DNA of 64,000 bases from Sphingomonas taxi. Lineage in GTDB: Bacteria; Pseudomonadota; Alphaproteobacteria; Sphingomonadales; Sphingomonadaceae. A program made the translations under genes and the position numbers. The notes beneath the pieces are model-generated. The model was not told the DNA's origin and searched no databases. It saw nothing but the letters and a program-made list of their open reading frames with translations. The stretch covers positions 1 through 64,000 of the forward strand of contig QFQI01000010.1 in assembly GCA_003243195.1 (NCBI GenBank), read 5' to 3'. Positions within the stretch are counted from its first letter, which is position 1, and each line of letters starts with the position of its first letter. This document shows, one piece after another, positions 18,580 through 28,043 of this stretch.

Positions 18580-20264
18580 CGCGCTGGGGACCGGAACCGC
18601 TGGCGGGCGGGGGTACGCGTTTCCATCTGTGGGCGCCCGATGCGGAGGCGGTGACGCTGGAACTGGACGGCGGCGACAGTACCGCCATGGAGCGCGGTAC
18701 CGATGGCTGGTACGCGATCGACCGCCCGGAAGGACCGGGCACGCGCTACCGCTTCCGCATCGGGGATCAGGCGGTGCCCGATCCCGCCGCGCGCGGGCAA
18801 TCGGGCGGTGTGCACGGCTGGAGCCTTGTTCACGCCAGCGACCACGACTGGCGATGCCGCGACTGGCGCGGGCGGCCGTGGCATGAGATGGTGATCCTCG
18901 AAGTGCACGCCGGCACGCTGGGCGGCTTCGCCGGGGTGACCGGGCAATTGCCCGCGATCGCCGCGACCGGGATCACCGCGATCGAGCTGATGCCGGTCGG
19001 CGCGTTCGGCGGCACGCGCGGCTGGGGCTATGACGGCGTACTGCCCTATGCGGTGCAGGAGGATTACGGCTCGCCCGCGGACCTGCGGCGGCTGGTCGAT
19101 GCCGCGCATGGCCTCGGGCTCAGCGTCTTCCTGGATGTCGTCTACAATCATTTCGGCCCGGACGGTAATTATCTCGGTGCCTATGCCGCCGACTTCTTCG
19201 ATGCGGAGGTGCACACGCCATGGGGTGGCGCGGTGGCGGTGGAGCGGACGCCGGTCGCGCGCTTCTTCATCGACAATGCGCTGATGTGGCTGCGCGACTA
19301 TCGCATCGACGGGCTGCGTTTCGACGCGGTGCATGCGATCGGCAACCCGGCGTTCCTGGATGCGATGGCGGCGGAGATCCGCGCCGCACTGCCCGACCGC
19401 CATGTCCATCTGGTGCTGGAGAATGAGGAGAATGACGCCGACCTGCTGCGCAATGGCGCGTTCGACGCGCAGTGGAACGATGATTTCCACAACGTTCTGC
19501 ACGTCCTGCTGACCGGCGAGACCAGCGCCTATTACGGCGATTTCGCCGATCGCCCCGCCGAGCGGCTGGCGCGATGCCTGGGCGAAGGCTTCATCTATCA
19601 GGGCGAGGGATCGCCCAATCACGACGGTACGCCACGCGGCAAGCCCAGCGCGCATCTGGCGCCGACGCGGTTCGTCGCCTTTCTCCAGAACCACGATCAG
19701 GTCGGCAATCGCGCGCTGGGCGAGCGGCTGGTGTCGCTTACCGATCCGGCCAGGCTGCGCGCCGCGACCGCGCTGCTGCTGCTGTGCCCGCAGGTGCCGC
19801 TGCTGTTCATGGGAGAGGAGGAAGGCAGCGAGACGCCATTCCTGTTCTTCACCGATTTCCACGACGATCTGGCCGACGCGGTGCGCGAGGGACGGCGCAG
19901 GGAATTCGCCAAGTTCGACGCCTTCGCCGACGCCGAAGCACGGGCGCGCATCCCCGATCCAAACGCGCCGGCGACCTTCGAAGCGTCGCGCGCGCGTCCT
20001 GGCCCGGATGCGGCGGCATGGCGATCGCTGTACGCCGAGTTGCTGGCGCTGCGGCATGAGCGGATCGTGCCGCACTTGGCCGGCGCGACCGCGATCGGCG
20101 CGCAGGCGATTGGCGAGGCGGCGGTGGTCGCACGCTGGCGGCTGGGCGACGGCACGACGCTGGGCATGGCGATCGACCTGGCGGATACGCCGGCGACGCT
20201 CCCGGGCGGGGCGGAGCCGTTCTTCGTGGAAGGCGACCGCTTCGTGGCGTGGATCGAGGCGTGA
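18576..20264 (+). CDS. treZ: Malto-oligosyltrehalose trehalohydrolase
   Basis: TreZ cleaves the trehalosyl end of maltooligosyl trehalose to release free trehalose. The 562-residue GH13 protein has an N-terminal CBM48-like domain (TRFHLWAPDAEAVTLEL). It then shows MVILEVHAGTLGG, TRGWGYDGVLPYAVQEDYG, FLDVVYNHFGPDGNYL, DGLRFDAVHAIG (nucleophile), LVLENEEND (acid/base) and FLQNHDQVGNRALG. The ATG overlaps the glgX stop by four bases (ATGA). It works with TreY, encoded two genes downstream in the same operon. Confidence 0.97.
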   Translation: MTRWGPEPLAGGGTRFHLWAPDAEAVTLELDGGDSTAMERGTDGWYAIDRPEGPGTRYRFRIGDQAVPDPAARGQSGGVHGWSLVHASDHDWRCRDWRGRPWHEMVILEVHAGTLGGFAGVTGQLPAIAATGITAIELMPVGAFGGTRGWGYDGVLPYAVQEDYGSPADLRRLVDAAHGLGLSVFLDVVYNHFGPDGNYLGAYAADFFDAEVHTPWGGAVAVERTPVARFFIDNALMWLRDYRIDGLRFDAVHAIGNPAFLDAMAAEIRAALPDRHVHLVLENEENDADLLRNGAFDAQWNDDFHNVLHVLLTGETSAYYGDFADRPAERLARCLGEGFIYQGEGSPNHDGTPRGKPSAHLAPTRFVAFLQNHDQVGNRALGERLVSLTDPARLRAATALLLLCPQVPLLFMGEEEGSETPFLFFTDFHDDLADAVREGRRREFAKFDAFADAEARARIPDPNAPATFEASRARPGPDAAAWRSLYAELLALRHERIVPHLAGATAIGAQAIGEAAVVARWRLGDGTTLGMAIDLADTPATLPGGAEPFFVEGDRFVAWIEA

Positions 20265-20385
20265 GACGTTCCGCCCCCTCATCGCCGCGACCGGGAAAAG
20301 CAGCGGACGGCCACGTCGCGCCGTGGCGGACGGGACCGGCGCGCCCATATCCCGGCCCGCACCCGCTGCCCGGAACATGGGGGCG

Positions 20386-22269
20386 ATGAGCGATCTGCTG
20401 CGACAGGCGACCGCCGCCGGGCTGTCGCGCGACTGGCAGGATGCCGACGGTCGGGCGCAACGCGTCGATGACGAGGTGCTGGCGACGATCCTGTCGCGGC
20501 TCGACACGCGCGCACCCGACACGCCGTTCCTGTCCGGCGACTCCGGGCAGCCGGTCGCGCTGCCCGCCGGCCTATCGAGCCGCGCCGAGCTGGCGCTGGA
20601 GGACGGCACGACGCTGTCGCTGGCGATCGGCGACGATGCGACGCTGCCGGCGATCGAGCAGACCGGCTATCACCGCCTGCGTGCGGGCGGGCGCGACTAC
20701 CCGCTGGCGATCGCGCCGCGCCGCTGTGCGCTGCCGCCGCGCGGCTGGGGCGTGGCGGTGCAGGTGCCGGCGCTGCGCGGTGTAGCGACACGCGCGTTCG
20801 GCGACGCCGGTAGCCTGGCCGAAGCCGCCGCCGCGTTCGGCCGGTCCGGCGCGCAGGCGCTGGCGATCAGCCCGACGCACGCGCTGTTCCCCGCCGATCC
20901 GACGCGCTTCAGCCCCTATTCGCCCTCGACGCGGTTGTGCCACAACGTGCTGCTTTCCGATCCGGCGCTGATCGGCATTCCCCTGCCCCCCGCCCCCGCC
21001 CCGGCGCTGATCGACTGGGAACCGGCGGCGCGCGCACGGCTGGTGCAGTTGCGCGCCGTCTTCGATCAGGCCGGCGACGCCGCGCTGGCGGCGGCGGGCG
21101 CGTATCGCCGGCAGCGCGGCGCGACGCTGGAGGCGCATGCGCGGTTCGATGCGCTCCACGCGCGCTTCGGCGGGCATGGCTGGCAGGACTGGCCCGCCGA
21201 CTATCACGACCCGGCCGGCGCGGCGGTGAACCGCTTCGCCGCCGACCAGGCGCGCGAGGTCGCCTTCCACGCCTTCCTGCAATGGCTTGCGGACCTCGGC
21301 CTTGCCGCCGCGCAGCGCGCCGCCACGGAGCGGATGGCCACCGGGCTGATCGCCGATCTGGCGGTCGGCATGGACGCGGGCGGCAGCCATGCGTGGAGCG
21401 CACGCGGCGAGTTGCTGGCCGGCCTCAGCGTCGGTGCACCGCCCGATCCGCTTGGGCCGGACGGGCAGAACTGGGGCATCACCGCGCTGGATCCGTTCGC
21501 GCTGGAACGTACCGGCTTCCGCCCGTTCATCGAAACGCTGCGCGTCGCGCTGGCGCATGCCGGCGGCATCCGCATCGACCATGCGCTGGGGCTGGACCGC
21601 CTGTGGGTGATTCCCGAGGGCGAGGCGGCGGATCGCGGCGCGTACCTGCGCATGCCCGGCGCGCATCTGAAGCGGATCGTCGCGATCGAGGCGCAGCGCG
21701 CCGGGGCGCTGGTGATCGCCGAGGATCTCGGCACCGTGCCGCCAGGCTTCCGGGACACGCTGAGGCAACGCTGCATGCTGGGGATGCGCGTGCTGCCGTT
21801 CGAGCGCACGCCGGACGGCGGCTTCACCGACCCCGCGACCTGGGACGCGGAGGCGGTGGCGATGACCGGCACCCACGATACGCCGACGATCGCCGGCTGG
21901 TGGACGGGCCGCGACATCGACTGGGCGCGCCGGCTGGGACGATCCTCCGCGCACGCCGGCGAAGCGGAGGACCGCGCGCATCGCGCCGGCGAGCGCGCCG
22001 CCTTGTGGCAGGCGATGGGCGAGGACGGCGAACCGCCGGCCGAACCGCCAGTCGATGCGATCCTGGCGCATGTCGCCGCCGCGCCCTGCGCACTGGCGAT
22101 CGTGCCGCTCGAGGATCTGCTGGCGCTGGAGGAACAGCCCAACCTGCCCGGCACGATCGACGAACACCCCAACTGGCGGCGGCGGATGGACGATTCCACC
22201 GACGCGCTGCTCGCCCGGCCCGAGGTCGCGCGCCGCACCGCCCTGCTCACATCGGAAAGACCCGCATGA
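20386..22269 (+). CDS. malQ: 4-alpha-glucanotransferase (amylomaltase)
   Basis: MalQ (GH77) disproportionates maltodextrins, transferring glucan chains and releasing glucose. The 627-residue protein has the long N-terminal extension of the bacterial MalQ type, then SPTHALFPADPTRFSPYSPS, GIRIDHALGLDRLWVIPEG (nucleophile Asp), VIAEDLGTVPPGF (acid/base Glu) and MTGTHDTPTIAGWW. The start is ATG 20386 or, less likely, ATG 20377; neither has a well-spaced Shine-Dalgarno. About 120 bases separate it from treZ, but its TGA overlaps treY ATG. It likely recycles short dextrins left by TreY/TreZ. Confidence 0.95.
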   Translation: MSDLLRQATAAGLSRDWQDADGRAQRVDDEVLATILSRLDTRAPDTPFLSGDSGQPVALPAGLSSRAELALEDGTTLSLAIGDDATLPAIEQTGYHRLRAGGRDYPLAIAPRRCALPPRGWGVAVQVPALRGVATRAFGDAGSLAEAAAAFGRSGAQALAISPTHALFPADPTRFSPYSPSTRLCHNVLLSDPALIGIPLPPAPAPALIDWEPAARARLVQLRAVFDQAGDAALAAAGAYRRQRGATLEAHARFDALHARFGGHGWQDWPADYHDPAGAAVNRFAADQAREVAFHAFLQWLADLGLAAAQRAATERMATGLIADLAVGMDAGGSHAWSARGELLAGLSVGAPPDPLGPDGQNWGITALDPFALERTGFRPFIETLRVALAHAGGIRIDHALGLDRLWVIPEGEAADRGAYLRMPGAHLKRIVAIEAQRAGALVIAEDLGTVPPGFRDTLRQRCMLGMRVLPFERTPDGGFTDPATWDAEAVAMTGTHDTPTIAGWWTGRDIDWARRLGRSSAHAGEAEDRAHRAGERAALWQAMGEDGEPPAEPPVDAILAHVAAAPCALAIVPLEDLLALEEQPNLPGTIDEHPNWRRRMDDSTDALLARPEVARRTALLTSERPA

Positions 22270-24563
22270 CGCCGCGCGCCACCTATCGCTTCCAGTTCCA
22301 CAAGGACTTCACCTTCGCCGATGCCGAGGCGCTGGTCCCGTATCTCGACGATCTCGGCATCAGCCATGTCTATGCCTCTCCGGTCACGGTCGCGACGCCC
22401 GGCTCCACGCACGGCTATGACGTGGTCGATCCCACCGCGATCAACCCGGAGCTGGGCGGCGAGGAAGCGTTCCGCGCGCTGGTGGCGGCGCTGCGGGCGC
22501 GCGACATGGGGCTGGTGATCGACATCGTGCCCAACCACATGGGCGTGGCGGGCGGCGCGAACCCTTGGTGGAACGACGTGCTGGCGAAGGGACCGGCGAG
22601 CGCGCATGCCGCGGTGTTCGACATCGACTGGCGCGAGCCGGTCGTGCTGCCGGTGCTCGGCGCGCCGCTGTCGGAGGCGCTGGCGAACGGCAACATCGCG
22701 CTGGATCGCGACGGCGGGCGCTGGACGGTGCTGGCCTATGGCGAGCATCGCTTTCCGGTGCGCGACGAGGATCAGGCGCAGGCGGAGACCCTGCCGCTGG
22801 GCGATCTGCTCGCGCGCCAGCATTACCGCCTCGCCTATTGGCGGGTCGCCAACGACGAACTGAACTGGCGACGCTTCTTCTCGATCAACGAACTGGCCGG
22901 CGTGCGGATCGAGGACCCGGCGGTGTTCGACAAGACGCATGCACTGTATTTCCGCCTGCATGACGAGGGGCTGATCGACGGCGTGCGCGTCGATCACGTC
23001 GACGGGCTGACCGATCCGATCGGCTATTGCCGGCGCCTGCGCGAACGGCTCGGCGCGGACGCGTGGATCGTGATCGAAAAGATCATCGGTGCCGACGAAG
23101 GGCAGCCGCTCGGCTGGGGCGTGGACGGCACCAGCGGCTACGACTTCATGGAACAGGTCGCCGCGCTGCTCCACGATCCCGCCGGCGCGGAACCGCTCGG
23201 CAGCCTGTGGGAGGAGGTCAGCGGACGCAGCGCCAGCTTCGAGCCGGAGGAGTTCCAGGCGCGACAGGATCTGTTGTCGTGGCAGTTCAGCGGCCAGTTG
23301 GCGCAATGCGTCGCCGCTTTCCACCGGATCGCCCCGGACGGCGTGACGGAGGCGATGCTGCGCCGCGCGGTCGAGCGGCTGTTGTGGGTGTTCCCGGTCT
23401 ATCGCACCTACGGCCCCGACGCGCCCGCCAGCGACGCCGCGATCCGCGACCTGGCGCGCGAACGGGTCGCCGAGCTGATCCCGCCCGGCGAAGCGCATGT
23501 CGTGGAGCTGATCCTCGGCTGGCTGGCCGGAGAAGGCAGCGGCACGGCGGACGCGGTACGCCGTTTCCAGCAACTGTCCGCGCCGATCGCCGCCAAGGCG
23601 GTCGAGGATACCGGCTTCTACCGCTATGGCCGGCTGCTGTCGCGCAACGACGTCGGCTTCGACGCCGATCGCACGGCGCTGACCCCCGACGAATTCCACG
23701 CGCGGATGGCGGCGCGCGCGCGCGACGTGCCGCGCGCGATGCTGACCACCGCGACCCACGATCACAAGCGCGGCGAGGACACGCGCGCGCGGCTCGCGGC
23801 GATCAGCGCACGGCCCGACGCATGGCGCGCGGCGACGCTGGCGTGGCTGGACCGCGACGATGGCGGCGTCGACGATGCCGATCGCTACATGCTGTTCCAG
23901 ACGCTGGTCGGCGCCTGGCCCGACGACGGCGCCACCGCCGACTTCGTGGAGCGGATCGTCGCGTGGCAGCAGAAGGCGCTGCGCGAGGCGAAGCTGCGTT
24001 CGTCGTGGGAAGCGCCCGACGACGCCTATGAAAAGGCCGCCGCCGTGCTGGTGGAGGCGCTGCCCGGCGACGCCGGGGCGATCGCGCAGATCGAACGGAT
24101 CGTCGCCGACCTCGCCCCGCTCGCGGAGGCGAACATGCTGGCGCAGGTGCTGTTGCGCTATACCGTGCCCGGCATCCCGGATCTCTATCAGGGGACCGAG
24201 CTGGCCGACCTCAGCCTGGTCGACCCCGACAACCGCCGCCCCGTGGACTATGACCGGCGCCGGCGCCTGCTTGCCGGAGACGCGCCGGCCAAGCTGCGGC
24301 TGATCGCCGACCTGCTGCGCTTGCGACGGGCCGAGCCGGACCTGTTCGCGGACGGAGGCTACGAGCCCGCGACCGTCACCGGCGCGGGCGCGGCGCACCT
24401 GCTCGCCTTCGAACGCCGGCACGGCGGGCGCACCCTGCGCGTCGCGCTCGCGCTGCATGGCGCGGACGTTCCGGAGGATACACAGGTCACGTTCGCGTCC
24501 GGCCATCGCGCCGCCGCCGCGACGCTGTTCGCCGACCGACCGATCTGGTACGAACTGGCCTGA
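22266..24563 (+). CDS. treY: Malto-oligosyltrehalose synthase
   Basis: TreY (GH13) rearranges the reducing-end alpha-1,4 bond of maltodextrins into the alpha,alpha-1,1 bond of trehalose. The 765-residue protein starts with the family hallmark ATYRFQFHKDFTFADA and ISHVYASPV. It continues with VIDIVPNHMG, RRFFSINELAGVR, DGVRVDHVDGLTDP (nucleophile), WIVIEKIIG (acid/base), TTATHDHKRGEDTRAR and VPGIPDLYQGTEL. The ATG overlaps the malQ stop (ATGA). It is the last gene of the glgX-treZ-malQ-treY operon, so glycogen to trehalose can be completed by this operon's products alone. Confidence 0.97.
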   Translation: MTPRATYRFQFHKDFTFADAEALVPYLDDLGISHVYASPVTVATPGSTHGYDVVDPTAINPELGGEEAFRALVAALRARDMGLVIDIVPNHMGVAGGANPWWNDVLAKGPASAHAAVFDIDWREPVVLPVLGAPLSEALANGNIALDRDGGRWTVLAYGEHRFPVRDEDQAQAETLPLGDLLARQHYRLAYWRVANDELNWRRFFSINELAGVRIEDPAVFDKTHALYFRLHDEGLIDGVRVDHVDGLTDPIGYCRRLRERLGADAWIVIEKIIGADEGQPLGWGVDGTSGYDFMEQVAALLHDPAGAEPLGSLWEEVSGRSASFEPEEFQARQDLLSWQFSGQLAQCVAAFHRIAPDGVTEAMLRRAVERLLWVFPVYRTYGPDAPASDAAIRDLARERVAELIPPGEAHVVELILGWLAGEGSGTADAVRRFQQLSAPIAAKAVEDTGFYRYGRLLSRNDVGFDADRTALTPDEFHARMAARARDVPRAMLTTATHDHKRGEDTRARLAAISARPDAWRAATLAWLDRDDGGVDDADRYMLFQTLVGAWPDDGATADFVERIVAWQQKALREAKLRSSWEAPDDAYEKAAAVLVEALPGDAGAIAQIERIVADLAPLAEANMLAQVLLRYTVPGIPDLYQGTELADLSLVDPDNRRPVDYDRRRRLLAGDAPAKLRLIADLLRLRRAEPDLFADGGYEPATVTGAGAAHLLAFERRHGGRTLRVALALHGADVPEDTQVTFASGHRAAAATLFADRPIWYELA

Positions 24564-24579
24564 GCCCCTCGCCCGCCAT

Positions 24580-24596
24580 CGTCCCGCCGCGGGACG
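24580..24596 (+). terminator. Short GC palindrome after treY, possible terminator
   Basis: CGTCCCG-CCG-CGGGACG is a perfect 7-bp stem with a 3-base loop, 17 bases after the treY stop. There is no T-run, so its role as terminator is only suggested by position. Confidence 0.3.
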
Positions 24597-24750
24597 GCAG
24601 CGCGGCGGCGGTATCCGGAGCCTAAGTGACCTGCGCCCTCTCGAGTCACGCGATTGTCTTACATGGCGTGCACGGATTCGCTTGGCGATGCGGCCAGGTC
24701 GTGCTTCGGGCGACCGCATATTCGTACAAATCGGTTCGGGATGGAGTTTG

Positions 24751-25395
24751 ATGTTCGCTTGGTTCCAGCGGCTGCTGCCGAAGACGGGCAATTTCTTCGA
24801 GCAATTCGAGGGGCATGCCGCCACCGGCCTCGCCGCCGCGCGCGCCACGGCGCGCCTGCTGGAGGGCGGGAGCGATCGTGCGCAATGTATCGCCGACATC
24901 GCGGCGCGCGAACATGATGCGGACGAGATCACGCGTGACGTCCTGAAAAGCGTGCGCTCCACCTTCCTCACCCCGTTCGATCGCGGCGCGATCACCGCGC
25001 TGATCGGCGCGCTGGACGACACGATCGACGAGATGCACGCCGCCGCCGCCGCGATCGACCTCTACGGCGTCACCGACTTCGCCCCCGAGATGCGCGAGAT
25101 GGCGGCGGTGGCGATACAGGCTGCGGAACTGGCGGTGGAGGCGATGCCGCTGCTGCGCGATATCAGCCGCAATGGGCCGCGACTGCACGCGCTGACCGAG
25201 CAGCTCATCCGCATCGAGGGCGAGGCCGACGATTTCCACGCCGCCGGGCTGCGCCGGTCGCTGGGGGAACATGGCGCCACCGACACGCTGCGCTTCGTGG
25301 TGGAACGCGAGATCTACAAGCATCTGGAGCGCATCCTGGATGCGTTCGAGGATGTCGCCGACGAGATCGACGGCATCGTCATCGACCACGCCTGA
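24751..25395 (+). CDS. DUF47 family PhoU-like protein, Pit accessory
   Basis: This 214-residue all-helical protein is of the DUF47/TIGR00153 family, related to PhoU. It has the N-terminal MFAWFQRLLPKTGNFFEQF, then EHDADEITRDVL with acidic metal-binding character, FDRGAITALIGALDDTIDEMHAAA, and a repeat of the same pattern (EGEADDFHAAGLR) in the second half. Members are usually encoded directly before a Pit transporter, as here with 16 bases between the genes. They are thought to modulate low-affinity phosphate uptake. GGAG precedes the ATG. Confidence 0.92.
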   Translation: MFAWFQRLLPKTGNFFEQFEGHAATGLAAARATARLLEGGSDRAQCIADIAAREHDADEITRDVLKSVRSTFLTPFDRGAITALIGALDDTIDEMHAAAAAIDLYGVTDFAPEMREMAAVAIQAAELAVEAMPLLRDISRNGPRLHALTEQLIRIEGEADDFHAAGLRRSLGEHGATDTLRFVVEREIYKHLERILDAFEDVADEIDGIVIDHA

Positions 25396-25411
25396 TCCGG
25401 CCCGCACCAAC

Positions 25412-26425
25412 ATGCACGAACTCGCCTTTCCGCTGCTGGTCGGCCTGATCGCGGTGGCGCTCGCCTTCGATTACCTCAACGGGCTGCACGACGCCGCCAA
25501 CTCGATCGCCACCGTGGTCGCGACGCGGCTGCTGTCGCCGGTGCAGGCGGTGCTGTTCGCGGCCTTCTTCAACTTCGCCGCCTATTTCCTGACGCTCGCC
25601 ATCCCGTCGCTGCACGCGGTGGCGGAGACGATCGGCAAGGGGCTGATCGCGCAGGATGTCATCACGCCCGCGGTGATCTTCGGCGCGCTGGGCGGCGCGA
25701 TGACGTGGAACGTCATCACCTGGCTGAAGGGCATTCCGTCATCGAGCAGCCATGCGCTGGTCGGCGGCCTGATCGGCGCGGGCGTCGCGCATGCCGGGCT
25801 GACCGGCGTGCAATGGGCCGGGCTGAACAAGACGCTGCTGGCGATCGTGCTGTCGCCGACGATCGGCATGTTCCTGGCCATGGCGGTGATGCTGCTGTCG
25901 AGCTGGGCGTTGCGCCGCCGCACCGCCGCGCAGGCGGAGCGAAGTTTCCGTGCGCTGCACCTGCTGTCCTCCGCGGCCTATTCGCTCAGCCACGGGTTGA
26001 ACGATGCGCAGAAGACGATGGGCATCATCACCGTGCTGCTTTATTCCACCGGCTATCTGACCGGCCCGTTCGAGGTGCCGCACTGGGTGGCGATCAGTTG
26101 CTATGTCGCGATCGCGCTGGGCACGATGACCGGCGGCTGGCGGATCATCGAGACGATGGGATCGCGCATCACCCGCCTGTCGCAGCATCAGGGGTTCAGC
26201 GCCTCGCTGGCCGGCTCGATCGTGGTGTTCAGCGCCTCGACGCTGGGCATCCCGGTGTCGACCACGCACACGATCACCGGATCGATCATCGGCGCGGGCG
26301 TGGCGCGGCGCGCCTCGGCGGTGCGCTGGGGCGTGGCGCAGAGCGTGGTGATCGCGTGGATCATCACCATCCCCGCCTCCGCGGCGGTCGGAGCGCTGGT
26401 CTATTCGACGACGTTGCTGTTCTGA
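25412..26425 (+). CDS. pit: Inorganic phosphate transporter, Pit/PiT family
   Basis: This 337-residue membrane protein carries the duplicated PiT signature. The first copy is FDYLNGLHDAANSIATVVATR near the N-terminus and the second is LSHGLNDAQKTMGI in the middle. WLKGIPSSSSHALVGGL and IPVSTTHTITGSIIGAG are the paired inverted-repeat half motifs. It imports phosphate, probably as a metal-phosphate complex with H+. It forms a two-gene unit with the DUF47 gene just upstream. I saw no clear Pho box before the pair. Confidence 0.95.
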   Translation: MHELAFPLLVGLIAVALAFDYLNGLHDAANSIATVVATRLLSPVQAVLFAAFFNFAAYFLTLAIPSLHAVAETIGKGLIAQDVITPAVIFGALGGAMTWNVITWLKGIPSSSSHALVGGLIGAGVAHAGLTGVQWAGLNKTLLAIVLSPTIGMFLAMAVMLLSSWALRRRTAAQAERSFRALHLLSSAAYSLSHGLNDAQKTMGIITVLLYSTGYLTGPFEVPHWVAISCYVAIALGTMTGGWRIIETMGSRITRLSQHQGFSASLAGSIVVFSASTLGIPVSTTHTITGSIIGAGVARRASAVRWGVAQSVVIAWIITIPASAAVGALVYSTTLLF

Positions 26426-26558
26426 CCGGAGGCGACGGCCATCGAACCCCTCCACGTCATCCAGGCGGACGAGGTAACGGGGGATCGCGCGCACGGCACG
26501 GATCGAAACGCGCCGTTACGGATTGGAAACCATCGCTACCATCGTGATGGAGATCATC

Positions 26559-28028
26559 TTGCGCCGCCGGCTTCTCACCTTCGCACTGGTCGGCGCCACG
26601 CTTCTGGCCGGATGCGGACGAAAGACCGATCCCGCTCCGCCGCGCATCAGCAGCGACGTCGCCCCATTCCCCGACCAGAGTTCGACGATCGTGGTGCCGG
26701 TCAGCGCGGACCTGCGCATGCTGGAACGCGGACTGGACGCCAACACCCCGCGCACATTGTGGACGATCGACGAGCGGCGCGAGAAATGCGTGACGGGCAA
26801 GCGCGTCAACCTGGGCATCGGCAAGGTGAAGATCCTGCCCGACCTCGGCTGCCGCATCGTCGGGCGCGTCACGCGCGGCGCGATCCGCGTATCGGGCGCG
26901 GGCGAGCGGCTGGAGATCGTCATGCCGGTGTCGGCGCGGGTCGCGGTGCGCGATGTCGGCGGGATCGCGGGCGAAACCGCCACCGGCAGTGCATTGGTGC
27001 GCGCCACCGGGCGACTGGACGTGGTCGGCGACTGGCAACCGCGCGCGACGCTCGACATCGCCTATGACTGGCGCGAGCCGCCGGGCATCGACATCGTGGG
27101 GCAGCGCATCACCTTCGCCGCGCGCGCCGACGAAAAGCTGAAGGGCGTGGTCGCCAAGCTCGAGCGCGACCTGCCACGCGAGGTCGCCCGGCTGAACCTG
27201 CGCCGCGAACTGGAGACCGTCTGGTCGCGCGCCTTCACCTCGATCGAACTGAGCAAGCGCAACCCGCCGGCATGGATGCGCATCACCCCGCGCCAGCTCG
27301 GTTTCGGCGGCTACCGGGTGGAGGGGCGCACGCTGCGGCTGACGCTGGCCGCCGAGGCGCTGACGCAGACCTTCGTCGGCCAGCGCCCGGCCGATCCGAC
27401 CCCCACGCCGCTGCCGCCGCCGACGCGGACCGGCGGTCAGCCGGGACTGCGCTTCTTCATTCCGGTGCTGGCGGATTATGCGCAGCTCGAACCCGTCGTG
27501 CAGCGCACGCTGCGCAAGCTGGCGGCGCGCGGAATCACGCTGACCGGGATTGGCCCGGTCGACGTCGATTTCGGCACGGTCACCGTCTATGCCACCCAGG
27601 GTGGCCGGCTGGCGATCGGGGTGAAGGCGAAGGTCGCGCCGCACGACCGTTCGTTCGCGGCGACCAGTGGCGAGGCGTGGCTGACCGCGCAGCCCTATAA
27701 CGAGGAAGGGTCGCAACTGGTGCGCGCACGCGACGTGCAACTCGCCACGCGCACCGACTCGCGCGCGGTCGATCTGCTGGTCAGCCTGCTCGACAATGTG
27801 CAGGTGCACGAGGCGGTCGCACTGGCGCTGCAACACGATTTCGCTCCCGATTACCGCAAGGTGCTGGGCAAGGCGCAGCATGCGATCGGCGCGCGGCAGC
27901 AGGGCGACTTCTTCCTGTCCACCGACGTGACGCGCGTCACGACGGGGCGGTTGCAGGTGACCGGCGCGGGGCTGTTCCTGCCGGTGCGCGCCGAAGGCAG
28001 CGCGCAGATCAGTTATCGACCGAAATAG
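26559..28028 (+). CDS. DUF4403 family lipoprotein
   Basis: This 489-residue protein has a clear lipoprotein signal: RRR, a hydrophobic stretch, then lipobox LAGC with the acylated Cys at about residue 18. The mature part is rich in beta strands, with two related halves (about residues 35-270 and 290-489) matching DUF4403. That family's function is unknown, and its fold resembles lipid- or ligand-binding beta-rich domains. TTG 26559 was chosen because GGAG (26549-26552) is 6 bases upstream and it leaves a perfect signal. The track's earlier TTG at 26523 would add 12 residues. The stop is only 15 bases from the convergent dnaB stop. Confidence 0.82.
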   Translation: MRRRLLTFALVGATLLAGCGRKTDPAPPRISSDVAPFPDQSSTIVVPVSADLRMLERGLDANTPRTLWTIDERREKCVTGKRVNLGIGKVKILPDLGCRIVGRVTRGAIRVSGAGERLEIVMPVSARVAVRDVGGIAGETATGSALVRATGRLDVVGDWQPRATLDIAYDWREPPGIDIVGQRITFAARADEKLKGVVAKLERDLPREVARLNLRRELETVWSRAFTSIELSKRNPPAWMRITPRQLGFGGYRVEGRTLRLTLAAEALTQTFVGQRPADPTPTPLPPPTRTGGQPGLRFFIPVLADYAQLEPVVQRTLRKLAARGITLTGIGPVDVDFGTVTVYATQGGRLAIGVKAKVAPHDRSFAATSGEAWLTAQPYNEEGSQLVRARDVQLATRTDSRAVDLLVSLLDNVQVHEAVALALQHDFAPDYRKVLGKAQHAIGARQQGDFFLSTDVTRVTTGRLQVTGAGLFLPVRAEGSAQISYRPK

Positions 28029-28043
28029 GCCGGCGTTCCCGCG

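Noticed and set aside
21204..25022. 1272-codon minus-strand open frame across malQ, treY and the DUF47 gene
   Set aside because: It is the high-GC antisense shadow of well-identified genes, and its translation is low complexity with no motifs.
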